Position numbers and translations under genes: made by a program
Notes under the pieces: generated by a model
Told to the model about the DNA's origin: nothing
What the model saw: the letters and a program-made list of their open reading frames with translations, nothing else
The model's database searches: none
Part shown: positions 24,675 to 33,092 of the stretch, in pieces
How the letters are laid out: each line of letters starts with the position of its first letter
Numbering within the stretch: the stretch's first letter is position 1
Source of the DNA: Mycolicibacterium sp. P1-18
GTDB lineage: Bacteria; Actinomycetota; Actinomycetes; Mycobacteriales; Mycobacteriaceae
Direction: 5' to 3'
Assembly: GCF_008329535.1 (NCBI RefSeq)
Contig: NZ_NPKR01000003.1
Coordinates: 186,001-250,000 of the forward strand
DNA length: 64,000 nucleotides

Positions 24675-25112
24675 ATGACGCACGACGACGCTCAGTACGA
24701 GCCGAGCCCCCTGGCACGGGAGCGCGCGCAGGTGGCGCTGTACGAAGCCACCGACGGCACCATGGGAGACACCCTGGAAGGCCGTCCCGTGGTCATCCTG
24801 ACCCATCTCGGCGCCAAGTCCGGACTGCTGCGCAAGTCGCCGTTGATGCGCATCGAGCACGGCGGCAGCTACGCCGTCATCGCGTCGAACGGCGGCGCCG
24901 CGCGAGATCCCCTGTGGGCGGGCAACATCGCCGCCAACCCTTTGGTACGCATCCAGGACGGTGCGACCGTCCACGACCTTCGCGCACGCCGAGTGTTCGG
25001 TGAGGAGCAGGAGCAGTGGTGGCTTCGGGCGTACGAGACCTTCGCGCCGTTCGCCGGATATCGCGAGGCAGCCGGCCGGGACGTGCCGTTGTACGTGCTC
25101 GAGTCGGCGTGA
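24675..25112 (+). CDS. Ddn-like F420H2-dependent quinone/nitro reductase family protein
   Basis: A 145-residue split-barrel protein of the deazaflavin-dependent nitroreductase (Ddn/DUF385) family. It has the family core RPVVILTHLGAKSGLLRKSPLMRIEHGGSYAVIASNGGAARDPLWAGNIAANP (residues about 37-90), in which GAKSGxxRKxPL is the F420-phosphate-binding strand and PxWxxNLxANP the usual closing motif. Relatives reduce quinones and nitro compounds with F420H2. A GAGAGGAC site precedes the ATG. It is divergent from the OYE gene and 38 bases before the TetR gene, all in one probable regulon. Confidence 0.88.
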   Translation: MTHDDAQYEPSPLARERAQVALYEATDGTMGDTLEGRPVVILTHLGAKSGLLRKSPLMRIEHGGSYAVIASNGGAARDPLWAGNIAANPLVRIQDGATVHDLRARRVFGEEQEQWWLRAYETFAPFAGYREAAGRDVPLYVLESA

Positions 25113-25150
25113 CGTCGCCCCGGCGAGGCCGCCTCGTTTACAGTCGTTTC

Positions 25151-25696
25151 ATGAGTGCGCGCCGACCGGTCAAGCGACCCGGCGGACGTACCGCAGCGGT
25201 CACCAACGCGATCCGCTCGGCGGTCGAAGACCTGGTGAGCGAGAAGGGGCGCGACAAGGTGACCATCCCCCTGGTTGCCGAACGCGCCGGGGTCAACGCC
25301 ACCACGATCTACCGCCGCTGGCCCGACGCCGGATCGATGATCAACGACATCGCGACCTATCAGCTGGACCCGTCACGGCCGCTCCCCGACACCGGCGACC
25401 TACGTTCAGACGTCGCGGCCTGGGCCACGGAGGTCCTGCTGCACTACCGCAAGCCCGTCAACGCGGCCTTGCTGCGCGCTGGCTCAGCGAACGCCGGTGA
25501 TGCTCAATCCGATTGCTTGCGTGGCCTTCTCGACGAGGTGACCGGGATCGTCGAGCGCGCGGGCGACACGGCTGAGGTGTCTGCCGAGGACGTGGTCGAC
25601 GGGGTGCTCGCACCGGTGATGTATCGCATCATCTTCATTCCGTCGAGCCTCACCGACGACTACGCCGAACGGCTCACCAACAAGCTGTTCTCGTGA
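25151..25696 (+). CDS. TetR/AcrR-family transcriptional regulator
   Basis: A 181-residue regulator. The N-terminal helix-turn-helix reads AIRSAVEDLVSEKGRDKVTIPLVAERAGVNATTIYRRWPDAGSMINDI (residues about 20-68), and the rest is a helical ligand-binding domain. ATG 25151 starts the basic arm MSARRPVKRPGGRT. It sits between two copies of a TTAAnGCAA-N6-TTGCnTTAA palindrome, one in front of the OYE/Ddn-like pair and one in front of the downstream hydrolase, so it is probably their repressor. Its stop overlaps the GTG of the next gene by four bases. Confidence 0.88.
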   Translation: MSARRPVKRPGGRTAAVTNAIRSAVEDLVSEKGRDKVTIPLVAERAGVNATTIYRRWPDAGSMINDIATYQLDPSRPLPDTGDLRSDVAAWATEVLLHYRKPVNAALLRAGSANAGDAQSDCLRGLLDEVTGIVERAGDTAEVSAEDVVDGVLAPVMYRIIFIPSSLTDDYAERLTNKLFS

Positions 25697-26247
25697 ACGA
25701 ACTGGCCAACGCAAAGGCGGCCCTCGACGTTCTGGAATGCGCACTCAGATTGGTCGGCGACGACCAACTCGGGCTTCCGACCCCGTGCCGCGACTACGAC
25801 GTCGCGGCCCTCGCCGGACACCTCGCCGACAGTCTCACCCGCCTCAGCGGTGCAGCCGGCGTCGTCGTCACCGCCCCGGCCGGCGGCGCGATCACGGGAC
25901 TGGTCGACGCAGCACGCCGCGCGGTCGCGGACTGGCGGCGCCGGGGAACTGACGGTGAGGTGTCCTTCGCTGGGCGCACGATGGCCGCCCACGACCTCCT
26001 GGGTGTCATCGGCCTCGAATTCGTCGTACACGGGTGGGATTTCGCCACGGCGGTCGGCGACACCTTCGACGTCCCCGACGAGCTGGCCGACGACATCCTG
26101 CACCTCGCATTCAAGACGGTGACATCGCAGAGCCGCCGCAACGCCGGTTTCGACGAACCCGTCCCGATTGGCGCCGACGCCCGCGCACTCGACAGACTGC
26201 TCGCCTTCACCGGCCGGGACCCCGCGGCGTGGATCGCCTTGCGCTGA
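25693..26247 (+). CDS. TIGR03086-type DinB-like (mycothiol-dependent isomerase-related) protein
   Basis: A 184-residue helical-bundle protein. It opens with LANAKAALDVLECALRLV, followed by QLGLPTPCRDYDVAALAGHLADSL (residues 25-48), where TPCxxYDVxxLxxHL is the signature of the TIGR03086 group. The metal-ligand His of the second half is in VVHGWDFATAVG. Relatives include mycothiol-dependent maleylpyruvate isomerase, a DinB-fold metalloprotein. The GTG start overlaps the TetR stop (GTGA), so the two are coupled. The reaction is unknown; a thiol-transfer or detoxification role is inference. Confidence 0.82.
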   Translation: MNELANAKAALDVLECALRLVGDDQLGLPTPCRDYDVAALAGHLADSLTRLSGAAGVVVTAPAGGAITGLVDAARRAVADWRRRGTDGEVSFAGRTMAAHDLLGVIGLEFVVHGWDFATAVGDTFDVPDELADDILHLAFKTVTSQSRRNAGFDEPVPIGADARALDRLLAFTGRDPAAWIALR

Positions 26248-26270
26248 CGGCGTCCGTCGCCTAGCTTCAG

Positions 26271-26294
26271 TTAAAGCAAACCGAATTGCATTAA
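26271..26294. promoter_or_regulatory. 24-bp palindromic operator, copy 2 (hydrolase promoter)
   Basis: TTAAAGCAA at 26271-26279 and TTGCATTAA at 26286-26294 are inverted arms around a six-base spacer, the same arm consensus and the same spacing as the copy at 24621-24644. It lies 44 bases upstream of the hydrolase ATG and 23 bases after the DinB-like gene, where a new promoter is needed. Two matched copies flanking one TetR gene are unlikely to be chance in this GC-rich DNA. Confidence 0.75.
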
Positions 26295-26338
26295 AGCTGC
26301 TGACTTCGTCTCAGCCGTCCCCCGTCGAAAGAAGCTCA

Positions 26339-27076
26339 ATGAGCACCCCCACCCCGACCGTCGTGCTCGTCCACGGCGCCTTCGCCGACGCCTCCGGCTA
26401 CGCCGGCGTCATCCTCGAACTCCACGCCGCGGGAATCACCAGTGTCGCGCCACCAAATCCGTTGCGAGGATTGGCGTTCGACGCAGATTCCGTTCGTGCC
26501 TTCGTCGGCGCCGTCGACAGCCCCGTCGTCCTGGTCGGCCACTCCTATGGCGGAGCGGTCATCACCCAGGCCGCCGTCGGGCTCGACAACGTCAAGGCCG
26601 TGGTCTATTTGGCGGCGTTCGCACTCGACGAGGGCGAGACCGCGGGCAGCGTCCAGGCGCCGTTCGCCGAGCCGCTGCTCGCCACCAACGCGCGTCCGAG
26701 CAGCTACCCCGCCGGTGGCGGCGCCGCTGAAGGACCCGACCTGTTCATCGACGCCGAGGGCTTTCGCGAAACCTTCTGCGCCGACGTACCCGTCGACGTC
26801 GCCATCGTCCTGGCTGCCACCCAACGACCCGTCGCAGCAGTGACTTTGGGTGAGTCGTGCACCGGCGCGGCGTGGAAGACCATTCCGTCGTGGTACCTCG
26901 TGTCGGCCCGCGACAACGCCATCAACCCCGACGCGCAACGCGCCATGGCTCAGCACATCGGAGCCACCACGGAGACGATCGACGGTTCGCACACCGCGTT
27001 CATCGCCCAACCGGTTGCGGCAACCGCATTCATCCTCGAGGCCGTCGCCGCGGTGAGCGGCCACAACGGTGGGTGA
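26339..27076 (+). CDS. alpha/beta hydrolase
   Basis: A 245-residue serine hydrolase of the small VHGAFADAS group: VLVHGAFADAS at residues 9-19 (oxyanion), GHSYGG with nucleophile Ser69, Asp192 in SARDNAI, and His218 in DGSHTAF, so the triad is complete. A GAAAGAAG ribosome site precedes the ATG; the longer open frame upstream is not used because it crosses the operator. It resembles esterases/C-C hydrolases often found near mycobacterial regulators. It leads a cluster whose next gene overlaps it by eight bases. A homologue at 45165 has lost the catalytic His. Confidence 0.88.
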   Translation: MSTPTPTVVLVHGAFADASGYAGVILELHAAGITSVAPPNPLRGLAFDADSVRAFVGAVDSPVVLVGHSYGGAVITQAAVGLDNVKAVVYLAAFALDEGETAGSVQAPFAEPLLATNARPSSYPAGGGAAEGPDLFIDAEGFRETFCADVPVDVAIVLAATQRPVAAVTLGESCTGAAWKTIPSWYLVSARDNAINPDAQRAMAQHIGATTETIDGSHTAFIAQPVAATAFILEAVAAVSGHNGG

Positions 27077-27788
27077 CCTGCTGGCATTGGCCGTCGAAGC
27101 CCACGGCGGCCTACGGCGCTGGGACCAGCTGACGTCGGCGAAGGGTCGCTTCGCCATCGCCGGTGCGATCTGGGATTTCAAGGGCGTGCCCGGCGTGCTG
27201 GCCGACGTCACCGTCGCCCTGGACCTACGTGCCGAGCGGGTCACGCTCGATCCAGTCGGTGGCGACGACACCCACACCGTCTTCGCCGACGGTCGCTTGG
27301 AACTGCGTTCGACCAGTGGGGACCTGGTCGAAGTCGTCACCGACCCGAGGGACGCGATGACGCGCCTGCCCTACGACACGCCGTGGAACGCGATGGACGC
27401 CGCCTACTTCGCCAGCGAGGCCTGGTGGACGTATCTGACAGCGCCATTCCTCTTCACCTATGACGGGTTCGACGTCGAGGAAGTGGAACCGTTCGTCGAG
27501 GCTGGCGTCAGTCATCGGACGCTGAGGGTGGTCTTCCCCGACGACGTCGACGGTCACACCGCCGAACAGTTCTTCCACTTCGACGACACCGGCCTGCTCT
27601 TCCGCCACACCTACACCGTCGACGTCCTCGACGGGGCCACCGGCGCGAACTATCCGAGTGAGTGGAAGATCGTCGACGGCATCGCCGTACCCATGGTCCG
27701 GCGCATCTACGGCTACGACGCCGATCGACGGAGAATCCCGGAACCCGTCTTGGTCTCACTCGACATCCGTGAGCTTCGATTCCAGTGA
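27069..27788 (+). CDS. conserved-looking hypothetical protein with LolA/beta-sheet-like pattern
   Basis: A 239-residue protein without signal or membrane helix. It begins MGDLLALAVEAHGGLRRWDQL, a helix followed by alternating beta strands (KGRFAIAGAIWDFKG, VTVALDLRAERVTL, HRTLRVVFPDDVDGHTAEQFFHFDDTGLLFRHTYTVDVL, YPSEWKIVDGIAVP). The start and strand pattern resemble uncharacterised proteins built like a half-barrel lipid-binding fold, but I cannot name the family. The GTG start lies within the last codons of the hydrolase (8-base overlap) and its stop overlaps an in-frame GTG of the next gene, so it belongs to that operon. Confidence 0.75.
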   Translation: MGDLLALAVEAHGGLRRWDQLTSAKGRFAIAGAIWDFKGVPGVLADVTVALDLRAERVTLDPVGGDDTHTVFADGRLELRSTSGDLVEVVTDPRDAMTRLPYDTPWNAMDAAYFASEAWWTYLTAPFLFTYDGFDVEEVEPFVEAGVSHRTLRVVFPDDVDGHTAEQFFHFDDTGLLFRHTYTVDVLDGATGANYPSEWKIVDGIAVPMVRRIYGYDADRRRIPEPVLVSLDIRELRFQ

Positions 27789-27808
27789 ACAAAATAGGGG
27801 GCCCGCGA

Positions 27809-28207
27809 ATGAGCCAGCTCGAGGACAACGAAGCGCTCGTCGTCACAGCGTTCGACGTGCTGTTCAACCATCGCGACTACGTTGCAGCCGAATCCTTCTG
27901 GTCCCCGGACTACGTGCAGCACAGCGCACACATCGGCCCCGGCCGCGACGGTCTGTTCGACCTCATCAAGTCCGCGCCCAGCACCCTTCGCTATGAACAT
28001 CAACTCGTCGTCGCCGCCGGAGACGTCGTCATCCTGCACGGTAGATTCTCCGGCCGCGGAGATCTACCCAACTGGATTGCGGCCGACATCGTGCGACTGG
28101 ACGGCGGCCTGCTGGTCGAACACTGGGACGTGCTGCAAGACGAAGCTACCCAAGCTGAGTCCGCGAGCGGGCTGCCCATGTTCGGCGACACCTTTCCAGC
28201 ACGCTGA
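27809..28207 (+). CDS. SnoaL/NTF2-like protein
   Basis: A 132-residue cone-fold protein: NEALVVTAFDVLFNHRDYVAAESFWSPDYVQHSAHIGPGRDGLFDLI is the standard SnoaL-type opening (residues 6-52), followed by VVAAGDVVILHGRFSG and DIVRLDGGLLVEHWDVLQ, where the final EHWDVLQ is typical. Members isomerise, cyclise or hydrolyse small lipophilic compounds. I use ATG 27809 because an AGGGGG site precedes it; GTG 27785 overlaps the previous stop codon and is an alternative. It is the third gene of the hydrolase-led cluster. Confidence 0.85.
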   Translation: MSQLEDNEALVVTAFDVLFNHRDYVAAESFWSPDYVQHSAHIGPGRDGLFDLIKSAPSTLRYEHQLVVAAGDVVILHGRFSGRGDLPNWIAADIVRLDGGLLVEHWDVLQDEATQAESASGLPMFGDTFPAR

Positions 28208-28312
28208 CAGCCGAGCCGCAGGCGGTGTCGCGAGAGTGGCGTCGGTTTTGACCCCGTGCGCCGACTCCTTGTCGGTGTGCGCCGATCGCGCGGGGCCTGG
28301 GGGCTTGATGCG

Positions 28313-29074
28313 ATGACGGGCACGATAATGGTCGTCGTGGAGAATCAACCGCTCGGAGCGAGACGTGCTGGTGGAGTCGTGTTCGACGTCGTTCCGCCCA
28401 CTCTGGCGATCGACGATTCCGACGTCCGCTTTCCGGTCCGCCGGGTGTATTGCGTCGGGCGCAACTACGCCGACCATGCCCGCGAAATGGGATCGGACCC
28501 CGACCGCGAGCCACCGTTCTACTTCACGAAGCCCGCCGACGCCGTGTTCACGGTGGCCGAGGGTTACCTCGGCGGCAGGCCAGGTGCCCTCCCCTACCCG
28601 CCCGCGACCCACAACCTGCACCACGAGATCGAGCTCGTCGTCGCCATCGGTTCGACGGTCGCCAACGAACCTGCTTCAGATGTCTTACAACATGTTTGGG
28701 GCTACGCGGTCGGGGTCGATCTCACTCGTCGCGACATGCAAGACGACGCGAAGGCCACCAGACGACCCTGGGATCTCTCGAAGGGCTTCGATGCCTCCGG
28801 CCCCCTGTCGCCATTGGTGCCCGCCAGCGGCGACAGAGGAAGTACGGGCAGGATCTGGCTCACCGTGGACGGCGAGCTGCGCCAGGAGGGTGACCTCGCC
28901 GACCAAATCTGGCCCGTCGCCGACGTGGTGGCGCAACTGTCCGCGTCGGTCGTGTTGCAACCGGGCGACCTCATCATGACGGGAACACCGTCGGGTGTCG
29001 GTCCCATCGCGCGGGGGCAGACGGTCGCCGGAGGCATCGACGGCATCGGTGAGCTCACCTTCACCGTGGAGTGA
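28313..29074 (+). CDS. fumarylacetoacetate hydrolase-family protein (fumarylpyruvate hydrolase-like)
   Basis: A 253-residue FAH-fold enzyme. The hallmark VYCVGRNYADHAREMG is at residues 45-60, FFTKP-like segment YFTKPADA at 70-77, metal ligands Glu105 and Glu107 in HHEIELVV and Asp136 in GVDLTRRD, and a closing GDLIMTGTPSGVGP. It would cleave a C-C bond in a beta-diketo acid such as fumarylpyruvate or decarboxylate oxaloacetate. The start at ATG 28313 follows a GGGGG stretch; the frame opens from 28256. It is downstream of the NTF2-like gene by about 100 bases and may form a separate unit. Confidence 0.87.
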   Translation: MTGTIMVVVENQPLGARRAGGVVFDVVPPTLAIDDSDVRFPVRRVYCVGRNYADHAREMGSDPDREPPFYFTKPADAVFTVAEGYLGGRPGALPYPPATHNLHHEIELVVAIGSTVANEPASDVLQHVWGYAVGVDLTRRDMQDDAKATRRPWDLSKGFDASGPLSPLVPASGDRGSTGRIWLTVDGELRQEGDLADQIWPVADVVAQLSASVVLQPGDLIMTGTPSGVGPIARGQTVAGGIDGIGELTFTVE

Positions 29075-29170
29075 CCCGCCGGATGCCCGAGCGCGAGTTG
29101 CGTCAACGTGGCGGACGGAACGTGCACTGGGATCGGGTGCGCCGTGTCGGCCACTGTGGGAGGTTGAGGT

Positions 29171-30016
29171 ATGTCCGGGACTACGCCCTCCGTCGCACTG
29201 CCGTCGGGCGAGACGATCCCCACGCTGGGTCAAGGCACCTGGTACTTCGGTGAACGCCCGGCTCGGCGCAGCGACGAGATCGCCGCGATCCGGCTCGGGC
29301 TCGATCTCGGGATGACCCTCGTCGACACCGCCGAAATGTACGGCAACGGAGCCTCGGAGGTCCTCGTTGGCGAGGCGATCGCCGGACGTCGCGACGAGGT
29401 GTTCATCGTCGACAAGGTGCTGCCGGAACACGCGACCCGAACCGGTACCGGTCGCGCCTGTCGAGCGAGTCTCGATCGGCTGCGCACCGACTACATCGAC
29501 CTGTACTTGCTGCATTGGCGAGGCAGTGTTCCTCTCGCCGAAACGGTGGACGGACTGTCGAAACTGGTGTCCGAGGGGCTGATCCGGCGCTGGGGCGTCA
29601 GCAACCTCGACGTCGACGACATGACCGAGCTGACCGGCGTCCCCGGTGGCGACGGAGTGCAGACGGACCAGATCCTCTACAACCTCTCTCGCCGAGGACC
29701 GGAGTTCGACTTGATCCCTTGGCTTGCCGAACGAGACATTCCGGTCATGGCTTATTCGCCGATCGAGCAGGGCCGCCTGCTCACTCACCCGGCGCTCGGC
29801 GAGGTGGCGCGAGGCCACGGCGCGTCGCCGACACAAATCGCGTTGGCGTGGCTGCTGCACCACCAACATGTCTGCGCCATCCCGCGAGCTGGTACGCCCG
29901 CTCACGTCGAAGAGAATGCCAAATCCCGTGACATCGTCCTCAGCTCCGAGGACCTCGCGCTGCTCGACGAAGCATTCCCACCACCTCGCCGAGCCCGCCC
30001 ACTCGAGATGCTCTAG
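29171..30016 (+). CDS. aldo/keto reductase
   Basis: A 281-residue AKR TIM-barrel. The catalytic tetrad is complete: Asp52 in LVDTAEMYGNG, Tyr57, Lys82 in VDKVLP and His115 in LYLLHWRG. The C-terminal NADPH site appears as AIPRAGTPAHVEEN near residues 237-250. It reduces aldehydes or ketones with NADPH. A GGGAGG site precedes the ATG. It converges on the tautomerase gene and follows the FAH gene by 96 bases. Confidence 0.9.
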   Translation: MSGTTPSVALPSGETIPTLGQGTWYFGERPARRSDEIAAIRLGLDLGMTLVDTAEMYGNGASEVLVGEAIAGRRDEVFIVDKVLPEHATRTGTGRACRASLDRLRTDYIDLYLLHWRGSVPLAETVDGLSKLVSEGLIRRWGVSNLDVDDMTELTGVPGGDGVQTDQILYNLSRRGPEFDLIPWLAERDIPVMAYSPIEQGRLLTHPALGEVARGHGASPTQIALAWLLHHQHVCAIPRAGTPAHVEENAKSRDIVLSSEDLALLDEAFPPPRRARPLEML

Positions 30017-30074
30017 CCACGGACGCATACGTCGGGGTTAGAGCACTCTCTTCAGCATCGCTGAGCTGGTCGCA

Positions 30075-30497
30075 TCAGCTCGGGATCGAGTTGGGGTCGA
30101 GACGGTCGGCAGGCACACCCCTGACGTAGGTCGCCACCCCCAGGCCCATCGACCAGTCTGCGGGCTGAACCGTCATGAGGTTGAAGAAGACGTCCTCGGG
30201 CCGCACCTGCAGCTTCTCCTCCAACTCCGCCACTACAGCCTCGTAGAACGCGCCCTTCTGCTCCGGGGTCGCGACGTCGAGGAAGATCAGCTGGATGAAG
30301 ATGCAGTTCTCGGAGCGGTAGATGCCGAGATAATCGGCGTCGAAGAAGAAGTTCTCCGCCTTGTGTTCGGTGATGGTCTGGAACCGATCCTCCGGCACAC
30401 CAAGGCATTCGATCATCTTGTCGTAGACGACGTCGGCGATGGTTCGGCGGTATTCCGCCGACTTGCCCTCGATGAGGTCGATACGAGCTAGCGGCAT
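30075..30497 (-). CDS. tautomerase-superfamily protein
   Basis: A 140-residue protein beginning Met-Pro-Leu, so Pro1 would be exposed as the catalytic base after Met removal. It continues ARIDLIEGKSAEYRRTIADVVYDKMIECLGVPEDRFQTITEH, the beta-alpha-beta pattern of the 4-oxalocrotonate tautomerase fold in its longer (cis-CaaD/MSAD-like) form, then FIQLIFLDVATPEQKGAFYEAVVAEL and FFNLMTVQPADWSMGLG. Members tautomerise or dehalogenate small acids. The gene follows the AraC gene in the same direction with a 115-base gap. Confidence 0.87.
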   Translation of the reverse strand: MPLARIDLIEGKSAEYRRTIADVVYDKMIECLGVPEDRFQTITEHKAENFFFDADYLGIYRSENCIFIQLIFLDVATPEQKGAFYEAVVAELEEKLQVRPEDVFFNLMTVQPADWSMGLGVATYVRGVPADRLDPNSIPS

Positions 30498-30552
30498 TCA
30501 AGGCTCCTGACGAGGCTGACGATCGGGGACTTTCCGTACGCCCTTCAGTCAA

Positions 30553-30567
30553 CGCCAAGCGTTGGCG
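30553..30567. repeat. perfect inverted repeat upstream of the tautomerase gene
   Basis: CGCCAA at 30553-30558 and TTGGCG at 30562-30567 with a GCG loop, between the AraC stop (30613) and the tautomerase start (30497). It could be the AraC-gene terminator or an operator for the tautomerase promoter. No T-run follows on the minus strand, so an operator is slightly favoured. Confidence 0.4.
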
Positions 30568-30612
30568 GCGAGCTAGTTGATTTCTGCTCGAGTCGTGCCC
30601 ATTCCGACTTCG

Positions 30613-31560
30613 TCAGCGGGTGGCACGCAGATCGCGACTCAGTCCGTCTGCGTCGGCGTACTCGCCCGGGGTGGTCCCGAACCGCGCACGGAACTCCTTC
30701 GTGAAGTGTGACTGGCTTGCGTATCCGACGGCGGCGGAGATGTCTCCGACCCCCAGCCGGCGTTCGAGCAGCAGTTCCCGCGCCCGCTCCAGCCGGGCCT
30801 CCTTGACGAATTGATACGGCGACCTGCCGGTGAGTTCGCGAAACCGGCGCGAGAACGCCGACGAACTGAGGTTGACCTGTTCGGCGAGGACCTCGACCGT
30901 CAGCGGCTCGGACAGGTGCGCGTTGATGTACTTCAGCGCTGCCGCAACGGAATTGCCGTCGTCCTGCTGCCCGGCGATCATCACCAGTTTGGAGAACCGG
31001 TCGCGCTGCAAGATGCGGTACACGAATTCCTGCAGGTACAACGGTGCCAGCACCCGTCGGTCCGAGTCGGTGTGCAGCGACCTCAAGAATCGGAGGACCG
31101 CGCTCACCAGCTCCTCGTCGAGCTCGCACACCACGCTCTGGTCCTGACTGTCGGCCGGAGCCGCTGGCGGGTCCGAGGCCCCTCTGCGACCGACCATCTC
31201 CGCCGAGACCTTGCGGACCACCGTCGGGTCGATCTCCAACACGAAGGCGAGAAACGGTTTGTCCGGGGTGGCATCCAGGATCTGCGACCGAAAGTGCAGG
31301 TTGCTCCTGAGCACCAGATATTGGTACTTGTCGTACACGTAGTGTTGGCCGTCGGCGGTGACGGCCTTACGGCCCTGGGCGACGATGCATATCGAGAGTG
31401 ACTGAATTTCATCCCATTTCGGTACCGTCGGCTCGACGTACCGGTAGATCGTCATGCCGGGCCACAGACCCACGTTGGCGCCGTCGCCGAGCGAGCGGTT
31501 CACCAGTTCCTCGGCGAGTTCATTCGATGGGACGTCGCGCACGGCGGGGTCACTGAACAT
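30613..31560 (-). CDS. AraC-family transcriptional regulator (AraC_N type)
   Basis: A 315-residue regulator. The N-terminal cupin-like domain (residues 30-170, with WPGMTIYRYVEPTVPKWDEIQSLSICIVAQGRKAV and LVLRSNLHFRSQIL) matches the AraC_N group with two DNA-binding helix-turn-helices at the C-terminus: LTVEVLAEQVNLSSSAFSRRFRELTGRSPYQFVKEARLERA and VGDISAAVGYASQSHFTKEFRARFGTTPGEY. The ATG at 31560 has GGGGAGG just upstream, so I prefer it to the open frame at 31635. It is divergent from the peptidase-like hydrolase gene, which is a likely target. Confidence 0.87.
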   Translation of the reverse strand: MFSDPAVRDVPSNELAEELVNRSLGDGANVGLWPGMTIYRYVEPTVPKWDEIQSLSICIVAQGRKAVTADGQHYVYDKYQYLVLRSNLHFRSQILDATPDKPFLAFVLEIDPTVVRKVSAEMVGRRGASDPPAAPADSQDQSVVCELDEELVSAVLRFLRSLHTDSDRRVLAPLYLQEFVYRILQRDRFSKLVMIAGQQDDGNSVAAALKYINAHLSEPLTVEVLAEQVNLSSSAFSRRFRELTGRSPYQFVKEARLERARELLLERRLGVGDISAAVGYASQSHFTKEFRARFGTTPGEYADADGLSRDLRATR

Positions 31561-31738
31561 CCCGCCAACCTCCCCATCGGAATGGAACCCACGATTGAGC
31601 CGACGATATCTCAGACGGCTCCGCATCGTCCGCAACGTGTTCGTCGCCGCACCGATGGCGGCGAGTTGCCGACCGACACGTGTGGCTATCCTGGGTCAGC
31701 CGTTTCCAACTCTTCACGCCACGGGCTAGGAGCGCGAG

Positions 31739-33055
31739 TTGACCCAGAATCCGCGGACTCCCTCGCGCGTCGCAATCGATCGCATGGTGGTGACGAATCA
31801 CCGGATCGACGTACCGCTCGACTGGAGCGATCCCACGGGACCGCAGATCAGCGTGCACGCGCGGGAAGTGGTCGCCGCCGAGCACGCCGGCGATGCGAGT
31901 CGACCGCCCATCGTGTGGTTTCAAGGCGGTCCGGGTCACGAGGTCGCGTTCCCCGATCATCGCGGGAGTTGGCTCGAACAACTGCTGACGCGCTACCGAG
32001 TGGTGTTGATGGATCAACGGGGCACGGGCCTCAGCACGCCGCTCGACGCTCGCTCACTCCCCGTTGAGGACGCGACCGGCCTCGGCGAGTACCTTCGCAA
32101 TTTTCGCCAGGATTCGATCGTGCGCGACGCGGATCGGCTGCGGGCCACGCTCTTCGGTGAGGACGCCGACTGGTATGTCTTCGGCCAGAGCTTCGGTGGC
32201 TTCTGTTCACTGACCTACCTCTCCTATCTGCCCGAACACCTGCGCGGTGTGATCATCACCGGCGGTTTCGCGCCCGTGCTGCACGAGACCGACGACGTGT
32301 GCGTTCGGCTCTTCACGCAGGTGGCGAGCCGTAACGTGGACTACTACGCGCGGTTTCCCGCCGATGCGCCACGCGTGCGACGGATCGTGGACCATCTCGA
32401 GGCGGCCGACGACGTCGACGGCCGCGGTCAGCGGCTCAGTGCCCGGCGTTTCCTGATGCTCGGAAGCATGCTTGGCCTGCAGCATGGAGCTGCCGAGCTG
32501 CACGGCATCGTCGAGCGCGCCGACAACGATCTCGAGCAGCTCGGCATGCTCAGCGGGACCGTCCACGAGCAGGTCGCCTCGATGATGTCGCCCGCCACGA
32601 ACCCGATCTACACGGTGCTTCACGAGGCCGCCTACTCCAGCGGCCCCGCTACTGGGTGGGCGGCCGAACGCGCACGCCGCGCTGACCCACGTTTCGCGCT
32701 GGATGCACACCCGGCGCCGTACTTCACGGGCGAGGCGGTATTCCCGTGGATGATGCACGAACTGCCCGAGCTCACCCCGTTGCGCGAAGTGGCGGATGAC
32801 CTTGCAACGCACGATGATTGGCCACCGCTCTACGACATCGCGCGACTGGAGGCCAACACCGTCCCCGTCGTCGGCACCGTGTACTGGGACGACGCGTACG
32901 TCGAGCGAACCATGGCACTCGAAACCGTCTCATTGCTCGGGAACTGCAGCCCCTGGATCACCAACGAGTTCGAGCACGGAGCCTATCGGCACGAACCACG
33001 ACGCGTTGCGGACCGGTTGTTCGCGCTGCTGGACGACCTGACCGCACGCGGATGA
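31739..33055 (+). CDS. proline iminopeptidase-like alpha/beta hydrolase (S33 family)
   Basis: A 438-residue cytoplasmic hydrolase. The oxyanion motif FQGGPGHE is near residues 61-68, MDQRGTGLST near 91-100, the nucleophile elbow GQSFGG near 150-155, and a C-terminal His lies in FEHGAYRHEP. GGPG-DQRGTGxS is the S33 prolyl aminopeptidase signature, with a large helical cap. It starts with TTG, preceded by AGGAGC; a TATCCT-like -10 element lies at 31687-31692. It is divergent from the AraC gene. It probably cleaves N-terminal proline or related amides. Confidence 0.87.
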   Translation: MTQNPRTPSRVAIDRMVVTNHRIDVPLDWSDPTGPQISVHAREVVAAEHAGDASRPPIVWFQGGPGHEVAFPDHRGSWLEQLLTRYRVVLMDQRGTGLSTPLDARSLPVEDATGLGEYLRNFRQDSIVRDADRLRATLFGEDADWYVFGQSFGGFCSLTYLSYLPEHLRGVIITGGFAPVLHETDDVCVRLFTQVASRNVDYYARFPADAPRVRRIVDHLEAADDVDGRGQRLSARRFLMLGSMLGLQHGAAELHGIVERADNDLEQLGMLSGTVHEQVASMMSPATNPIYTVLHEAAYSSGPATGWAAERARRADPRFALDAHPAPYFTGEAVFPWMMHELPELTPLREVADDLATHDDWPPLYDIARLEANTVPVVGTVYWDDAYVERTMALETVSLLGNCSPWITNEFEHGAYRHEPRRVADRLFALLDDLTARG

Positions 33056-33092
33056 GGATGCGGTCCGGCGGTCGGTGCCACGTGGTCCCCGC

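Noticed and set aside
30063..30081. Hairpin GAGCTG/CAGCTC as a bidirectional terminator
   Set aside because: It overlaps the last codons of the tautomerase gene and has no T-run; likely coincidental.
31666..31692. TTGCCG / TATCCT sigma-A promoter for the S33 hydrolase gene
   Set aside because: The -10 element is good, but the spacer is only 15 bases, so it is mentioned in the gene entry and not listed separately.
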